64,000 bases of DNA from Dromiciops gliroides (taxonomy: Eukaryota; Chordata; Mammalia; Microbiotheria; Microbiotheriidae): positions 118,496,233 to 118,560,232 of the forward strand of contig NC_057866.1 in the NCBI RefSeq assembly GCF_019393635.1, written 5' to 3'. The position numbers were made by a program, and so were the translations under genes. The notes beneath the pieces were generated by a model. That model saw nothing but the letters and a program-made list of their open reading frames with translations, was not told where the DNA came from and ran no database searches. Every line of letters begins with the position of its first letter. Position 1 is the first letter of the stretch. Below are positions 57,930 to 64,000 of the stretch, one piece after another.

Positions 57930-58180
57930 AGCTGAGTAGTATAGTGGCTAGAACACTGGGCCTGGAGTCAGGAAGACCTGAGTTCAAATCCAGCATCAGA
58001 TACTTACTAAATATGTGACCCTGGGCAATTCACTTAACCTTGTTTGCCCCAGTTTCCTAATCTGTAAAATGAGCTGGAGAAGGAAATTGCAAAACCTCTC
58101 CAATATCTTTGCCAAGAAAACCCTGGAGTCATGAAGAGTCGGACATAACTGAAATGACTGAACAACAACAACAACAAATT
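57930..58180 (+). repeat. CORE-SINE of second type, best copy
   Basis: 'gctgagtagtatagtggcta', 'ctgggcctggagtcaggaag', 'cctgagttcaaatccagcat', 'gcccagtttcctaatctgta', 'gaaaaccctggagtcatgaa', 'acaactgaaatgactgaac'-type end with (aac)n tail. It defines the family seen reversed at 11105, 12775 and 41680. Confidence 0.85.
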
Positions 58181-58199
58181 GAGTACCCAGTCCTGTAGC

Positions 58200-59735
58200 C
58201 ATTTCATGATCAGACTATCCTTATTTGCTCTTTCAGTTGGAGAGTGAGGTCTGTACAGAGAAGAGGGTATGCTGTACATTTTATCCTACAGTATGAACAT
58301 CTTCCCATTCAGAGGAGGGATGCATCTGAGTATCAGCCAGCATTTTTTTCCATTCCCTAGGCTCCTACTCTCCCTGGCAATATATTGCCCCCTGCTTGGC
58401 TGCTATGACATTTCCACCTATGACTTGGCTCCAGAGAAGAACTTCAGAAAATCAGAGCAGGTGATGAAGAGCTTTAGTTTAGTTGCTCTCTAGACTGAAC
58501 AGAGCAGGTTAATCTGTGCTGTGAGGAGACCTTGCAACTGAAGCCTCTGGCACCTCCAGTGGAGGCAAGGCCTCATCAAGCGGTACCTTAGGGAATCAAC
58601 ACTGCAGTATGAACTTTGCTAGCACTAGTTAGTAGGTTCCTTTATAAAAAAAAAAAAAGAAAAAAGAAACAAAAAAGCAAAGTGTAGAAGCAAAGGAAGT
58701 TAGTGTGACTGCTGAAAACCATAGGCTTTTTTTTTTACAGGATATATTTAAATTTAAGAACTTACCTCAAGCTAATAGTAAAATTCCCTATAGATAAGCC
58801 AGCTTTGAATTACTTAACCACAGCAAATGAGTTTTAAAGCTTGTCACAACAAAAGTGGGGGAAATGATGATAGGTTATGATTCCACTCCAGCTCGATATT
58901 GCTTTGGAAGTGTGAAATGTATTTACACTCTGGAAGAAGCAACACATACACAAGTATATTCATCTGCTGCCTGTCTGCTAGCCCAGCTCTCTCTCTCACG
59001 CAGATGAATAGAAGTTACAATATTGGAAGAGGGCTGCCACACATCTCACAGCTGTATTTCTGTGAAGTAGCAAGGAAGGCTAAGCTGCATCGCTACAAGT
59101 GTTCATGTTGGGTGCTGAATGATGAATTGTTCATGTTTGCCAATTAGAATGGAAAGCAAATATCAGAAAAGTAGCCTCTTTTCCCCAAGAAGGACTCAGA
59201 AGCTATAAATAAGTGCATATGGATATATGCACAACAAATCTAATTTATTTCATTATATAATAACATTTCAAGATGTGTTTTCAAAGTATCAGAAACTAAA
59301 ATCTTCAGAGGAAAAAAATGCTTGAAGGTAAATGAAAAATTCACGATATGTTGATGGGACCTAAGATATGAACAGATCAAAAAAATTTGAGTGCGTAGTG
59401 AGACAGAGGTGAATCAAAATGGAAAGTACATTAAAAGGAATATTTTAAGAGGTTTTTTTTTTCTGAATTGCTAAGTCAATCCTGTCTCAATGCCCCCTTC
59501 CCCAGTACTCTACTAAATTCACCCTAACTATATTTTCAGTAACTTCCTTTGTGACCGAGATGGCCTTCAGCTTTCTAGTCACCTTTGCCATATATTCCAA
59601 TTCTGCTCTTACCAGTGACACCTTTTGGCATTAGCTTTTCTGGTATAATGTTTTCTTTTATTCATTTCTATATCAAGAACTACTCTCTCAGTGTCTCCTC
59701 TGTTTCTTCATGTTTCTCATATTCTTACGCTAGTC
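58200..59735. other. Intergenic stretch, nothing recognised
   Basis: An A-rich tract at 58646-58680 looks like a worn tail. No gene or nameable repeat. Confidence 0.5.
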
Positions 59736-59751
59736 TTACTTGCAGATGGTG

Positions 59752-59889
59752 GATTTTTTTTTTTTTAGTGAGGCAGTTGCGGTCAAGTGACCTGCCCAGG
59801 GTCACACAGCTAGTAAGTGTCAAGTGTCTGAAGCCAGATTTGAACTCAGGCACTCCTGACTCCAGGGCCGGTGCTTTATCCACTGCGCC
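59752..59889 (-). mobile_element. Marsupial SINE, head truncated
   Basis: T-run and 'gtgaggcagttgcggtcaag' to 'ccactgcgcc', lacking the last 'acctagctgcccc'. 'ggattttttt' flanks both sides. Confidence 0.85.
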
Positions 59890-59999
59890 GGATTTTTTTT
59901 TTTAAACCAGAGGAAGGAGTTGATGGGATGTCTTATAGGATTATTTACCAAGGAATCCTATATCTAGAGCTAGGAAGGAACTCAGACACTATCTAGTAC

Positions 60000-60720
60000 T
60001 AGTGAATTGATGATTCATTTATGAAATTAAGAAATGGTGGCAGGCACATCTGGTTCTTTGGATACTTGCTGGAAAACACCATGATTGGCAGTGGGAAATG
60101 GGGCTGCAATAACACTTTAATAAGGCACAGAGGAAAGTGGCAAAAGGTAGGGAGGGATATGGAGGCAGACAGTAGTGTGGGAACAGTGGATGGAAAGGTG
60201 AAGTAGGGCAGGCAGCATGGGGAAGTGGATGGGGATGGGGGATAGACAGAGATTATCACTCATAACCATGGATTAGAGTTGGGAGTAGTAAGCAGCATGG
60301 ACCAATTGGAGGATGGGGGCAGGAGTTTGAGGTCTCATCTTTTTTAGGGTTTCTTGGGGAAATAGACCGACTCCTCTCTGTGCCAAAGTCACTGGTAAAA
60401 CTTCAAAGATACGCCTCAAAGTTGTCAGGACTTTTTTGATGTTCTGCTGGTCTGGAGTTGAGGTCTGGAGTTTGTCTGTAATTTACATATCATTTACATA
60501 TCAGGACCAAAAGACCTGACAGCAGCATCTAGATGGCTCCTGCTGATCCATCACATATTATTAGGATTTGAATTTTGGTTAATACATGATCCAATTGATA
60601 AATTATGCTCCTTTGATCTTTGATACAGTTTTTATATGACTTCCAGTTTATTTTTTGCTATTATTGCCTCTTTATAATGGCTACTTATAAACTAACTTAC
60701 TATTCTGCCTAGAAATGGGG
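60000..60720 (+). repeat. LTR-like repeat, paired with 39838-40440
   Basis: 'ggtttcttggggaaatagaccgac', 'cgcctcaaagttgtcag', 'gttctgctggtctggag', 'caggaccaaaagacctgac', 'gatctttgatacag'. The same order as the other copy, with low identity. Confidence 0.5.
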
Positions 60721-60757
60721 AGGGGGAAGGTAGACAGGGGAACCAGAACAAGATTCA

Positions 60758-60907
60758 TTTTTTTTTTTTTGGCGGGGCAATGGGGGGTTAAGTGACTTGC
60801 CCAAGGTCACACAGCTAGTAAGTGTCAAGTGTCTGAGGCCGGATTTGAACTCAGGTACTCCTGAATCCAGGGCTGGTGCTTTATCCACTGCACCACCTAG
60901 CTGCCCC
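60758..60907 (-). mobile_element. Marsupial SINE, reused target, member 1
   Basis: T-run, 'ggcggggcaatggggggtta' to 'cacctagctgccccc'. Flanked by caagattca at 60749-60757 and 60908-60916. Confidence 0.93.
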
Positions 60908-60916
60908 CAAGATTCA

Positions 60917-61068
60917 ATTTTTTTTTTTTTTAGTGAGGCAATTGGGGTTAAGTGACTTGCCCAGGGTCACACAGCTAGTAAGTGTTAAGTGTCTGAGGCC
61001 GGATTTGAACTCAGGTACTCCTGACTCCATAGCCGGTGCTTTATCCACTGCGCCACCTAGCTGCCCCC
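60917..61068 (-). mobile_element. Marsupial SINE, reused target, member 2
   Basis: 'agtgaggcaattggggttaa' to 'cacctagctgcccc'. Flanked by caagattca at 60908-60916 and 61069-61077. Confidence 0.93.
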
Positions 61069-61094
61069 CAAGATTCAATTTTAACACAAGTAAG

Positions 61095-61215
61095 TTTTTT
61101 TTTTTAAACCAAGGAGAAAATTGAGGTTTAGAGAGGTGATGTAACTTGCTCAATAAATGTCAGAATCAGAATTTGAACCCAAGACACCTGATTCCAGAGT
61201 GAATCCTTTTTCCTC
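61095..61215 (-). repeat. MIR SINE, reverse
   Basis: 'gagaaaattgaggtttagag', 'gtaacttgctcaataaatgt', 'atttgaacccaagacacctg'. Confidence 0.65.
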
Positions 61216-61739
61216 TCAATATCCTTGGCTCTCTGTTCTTCTTGCAACAGATAGCTTTCAGTCTTCACTACAGCTTTTTGTTCCTTGTCATCAAGCTTGG
61301 AATCATATATATGTTCACAGCTGAACAGAGTTTCGTACCCTAAGCACAGTTAAGCAATGATTCAGTGCCAGCTTTTGGGTGGCATCTTAAGGTTGGCATG
61401 ATTTAGCAAGAATCTAAATGAAGAAATTGAATTTATCCGTTTTGAAAATGTCACATGGCTGACAAGCCAGTTCAATGGGTAAATGTTTGAATGCCCAATG
61501 GAGTCTTCTGACCCAAGAATGCAGAACTGGGCAAGATTTGATGGTGGAATAGTTAATAGATTTCCTTGGCTGGAATGCAAAAAATGAGCTGGGAAATAGT
61601 GAAAATTAACAGTTAGAAATCTTATAATACATATATGGTTTTGTGGTTAGTCATAAGTTAAGTGAGAACCTCTATAAGTTTAGAGAAATAGGTTATTCAT
61701 TCAACTAATATTTATTGAGTAACTATTATATGCAAGAGG

Positions 61740-62055
61740 CTTTGAACATGACATGAGTAATATATATGTATGCACTATATCATATATGCATGTATGTGTA
61801 TCTATATGTTATATCTAATGCAATGTGTATATGTATATATAATATGTGAACATAAACTAATGAAAACACATACATATATGCATAGACACATGTACATGTA
61901 CACACATTTATGTACACATGCATAAATACTCTTGTATCATATACACACAAACATACCTATAAACACACATACATGTAAATACACATATATGATGTATATA
62001 TGTGATATATATTGTGTGTGTGTATAATACAAACATACATATACACAATATGATG
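61740..62055. repeat. Alternating purine-pyrimidine tract
   Basis: About 300 bases of mixed TA, TG and CA steps (atgtat, acacat, gtgtgtgtg). An old microsatellite cluster. Confidence 0.85.
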
Positions 62056-62224
62056 CTAGTGAACTTAGAATGAGTGTTTTTGCAAGTTCATGTTCAAGTA
62101 GGTTACAGCTTGGACTACAGCTATGCTAGTGAAAATTGAAAAGGAAAGGCATATAAGAGAGTTTTTAGAGAAGAAGGATTGGCAGAATTCTGGGATAGAT
62201 TGGATCACCAAAGTTAAGATGGAG

Positions 62225-62375
62225 TAGTACAATTATGAGAGCATAGGCTTGGGTTCTGAGAGAACAAAGCTATAGTTTCAGCTCTGCCACTAAGCTCTGT
62301 GATCATGTAAAAGTCACTTCCCTCTCAGGAGATTCAGTTGTCTTATCTATGCAGCAGATTCACCCAGCTGCTGGA
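62225..62375 (+). repeat. MIR SINE
   Basis: 'gagagcataggcttgggttc', 'gtttcagctctgccactaag', 'tgatcatgtaaaagtcact'. Confidence 0.65.
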
Positions 62376-62465
62376 GTCTTCCCTCCTCTGACCCAATTTA
62401 CCTTGCATTTGTTTTACATAGGTGAGGGGCTACTGGAGACGGGGTCTCTGCAGGTTTGGTATTTT

Positions 62466-62621
62466 TGTTTGTTTGTTTTTTTTGGTGAGGCAGTGAGGGT
62501 TAAGTGACTTGCCCAGGGTCACACAGCTAGTAAGTGTCAAGTGTCTGAGGCCACATTTGACCTCAGGTCCTCCTGAATCCAGGGTTGGTGTTCTATCCTT
62601 TGTGCCACCTAGCTGCCCCCT
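62466..62621 (-). mobile_element. Marsupial SINE
   Basis: Target duplication aggYttggtMtttt at 62452-62465 and 62622-62635. T-rich tail with (gttt)n. Confidence 0.92.
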
Positions 62622-62929
62622 AGGCTTGGTCTTTTAGAGTCTAGCTGTGGAGTTTGCTTCAGGATGAAATCTTAGACAGCCTTTTTTCTTCCTACCCTGG
62701 GGACAAGACAGTGATCAAATGGAGTGCTGAGCTGGGAATCTCTGTAGGGCCTTGAGTGGTGGGATAGAGTTCTATTGTATTGGGAGTTTCTGAAATGAGT
62801 GTTGTGATAGCTGTCATGGGGAGTAGTTGCATATACCAATATGTATGTATGTATGTATATGTAGGATTATGGGATCATAAATTGCCAAAAAGGACCTTAG
62901 AGGCCATTGAGTCCAATCCCCTCATTGAG

Positions 62930-63155
62930 GTAGGTGGGTAGTAGAGGAGAAAGTCCTGAGTTTATTTCTCCCTCATATACTTACTGGCTGTGTGACCTCA
63001 GTGAAGTCACTTCTGTCTTTCTCATTTTTATCTATAAAATGGGATAACAATACTACCTAACTCTCAGAATTGTTTTGAGGATCAAATGAGATAATATGGG
63101 TAAAGTACTTTGTAAAATTTAAAGTGCTATATAAATATTAGCTATTATTATTACA
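62930..63155 (+). repeat. MIR/THER1 SINE
   Basis: 'cttactggctgtgtgacctc', 'tatctataaaatgggataac', 'attgttttgaggatcaaatg', 'aaagtgctatataaatatta'. The best-preserved MIR-type copy in the window. Confidence 0.85.
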
Positions 63156-63410
63156 GACAGGGAACCTGAGGGTAAGAGAGGTAAAGTGACCTGTTCAAAG
63201 TCACACATGTAATAAGTAGTGAATTAGGATTTGAATCTAGGTCTTCTGACTCCAAAGCTAGTACTCTTTGCACTATAGCACTTTGATAGAAGGAAAATTC
63301 CTTAAGGGTTGGAACCCTTTCATTTTTATCTTTCTATCTCTAGCACCTGATCCTGGCACATAATAGGTGCTTAATAAGTATTTGTTGATTGATTGCCTGA
63401 TTGATTATTG
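63156..63410 (-). repeat. MIR then L2/MIR3 remnant, reverse
   Basis: 'gacagggaacctgagggtaa', 'caaagtcacacatgtaata', 'ggatttgaatctaggtcttc' and then 'gcacctgatcctggcacata', 'taggtgcttaataagtattt'. Confidence 0.7.
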
Positions 63411-64000
63411 ATATGTTGGGGTAAAGGAGAGAGTAGGATCACAGGGCTTGTAGATCACATGTTAGTAAATAGTGTAAGTAAATGACTGGATAAGAATCAG
63501 GAGAGCTCTAAAGGGTTTCCATAGTTTTGTAAGGCCAACTCTTTGGGAGGTCCTATTGGCAGCTTCTATAATGTGTCTGTCTAGGCTTCCTTTGAGCTTG
63601 TGTGGGTTCATGGTTGGCTGCTGTTCTACTCTGGAACCTGGTGTTACGGGAGAAATATCTCCTCTCATAGTTCATGTGGGTAACTGCTGCCGAAACATAT
63701 TTTTTCACAACACAGAAATTATAGAGGTAAAAACTGAGGTTTTATGATTATGCTCAAGCATGGGTTGAGGCCTCAGGAAAAAAACTAAGAATCATTAGTA
63801 TTCTAATCAGGCTTCTTATAGGCAAAATTATGTCAGAGTGGCAGAGAAATAACTTATTGACATATCATAGTCTTATACATTCCTCTTAGTCCATAGAAGT
63901 TAAAGAAATGGTAGATCGATATTAGAATACTTCTTTCAATGTCAGAAAAGTTGAACAAGTTTAGTTAAACAAAGTCATAATTTCATGTATCCGGTAAAGA
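63411..64000. other. Intergenic end, nothing recognised
   Basis: Open frames at 63462 (minus) and 63556 (plus) overlap each other and show no coding signature. Confidence 0.45.

Noticed and set aside
19385..62621. Regularly recurring 150-bp blocks, briefly considered as a CRISPR-like or tandem array
   Set aside because: Spacing is irregular, both orientations occur, and copies have A-tails and individual target duplications: they are SINEs.

Overview
This is a vertebrate nuclear window with large introns, GT-AG splice sites, one CpG-island promoter and dense retrotransposons. It is almost certainly from a marsupial. Around thirty copies of a tRNA/CORE-type SINE ('ggggcagctaggtgg...cagtggataaagcac...') match the WSINE1/MAR1 class of marsupials, accompanied by marsupial-style L1 elements. 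The species cannot be named from sequence alone.

1-15.5 kb: the 5' two thirds of GNPDA2 (glucosamine-6-phosphate deaminase 2), on the minus strand. The CpG-island promoter and non-coding exon 1 lie near 15.33-15.5 kb. Coding exons are at 13518-13679 (start codon at 13641), 10254-10355, 7400-7582 and 2575-2759. They join in phase and encode residues 1-198 of an enzyme of about 276 residues. The last exons lie beyond the left edge. The active-site residues expected for the NagB/GNPDA family (Asp72, Asp141, His143, Glu148) are all present. Introns hold SINEs, an L1 3' end and two LTRs.

15.5-64 kb: no convincing host gene. This fits the gene-poor interval between GNPDA2 and the GABA-A receptor cluster in other mammals (synteny is inferred). 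It is a layered retroelement record. Solo-type LTRs with their own TATA and polyA signals lie at 16.9, 22.5-25.7, 27.5-28.9 and 37 kb. A nearly full-length but dead L1 (28892-36962) sits inside one LTR and has itself been invaded by four SINEs and two LTRs. Older L1 debris lies at 39-41.6 kb. A younger 5'-truncated L1 lies at 50303-52604. SINEs, MIR-like repeats and microsatellites continue to the end.

Most notable observations: a 151-bp inverted copy of an L1/LTR junction placed 1.4 kb away with an 8-bp target duplication; one TTTTAAAA site used from both strands by a SINE and an L1; tandem SINEs reusing one target; two insertions whose A-tail is replaced by a G-run; and overlapping splice donors 4 nt apart at GNPDA2 exon 3. 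No prokaryotic-type system, CRISPR array or intact viral gene was seen. The reading-frame cluster at 46.9-47.9 kb is the only non-repeat stretch I could not explain.
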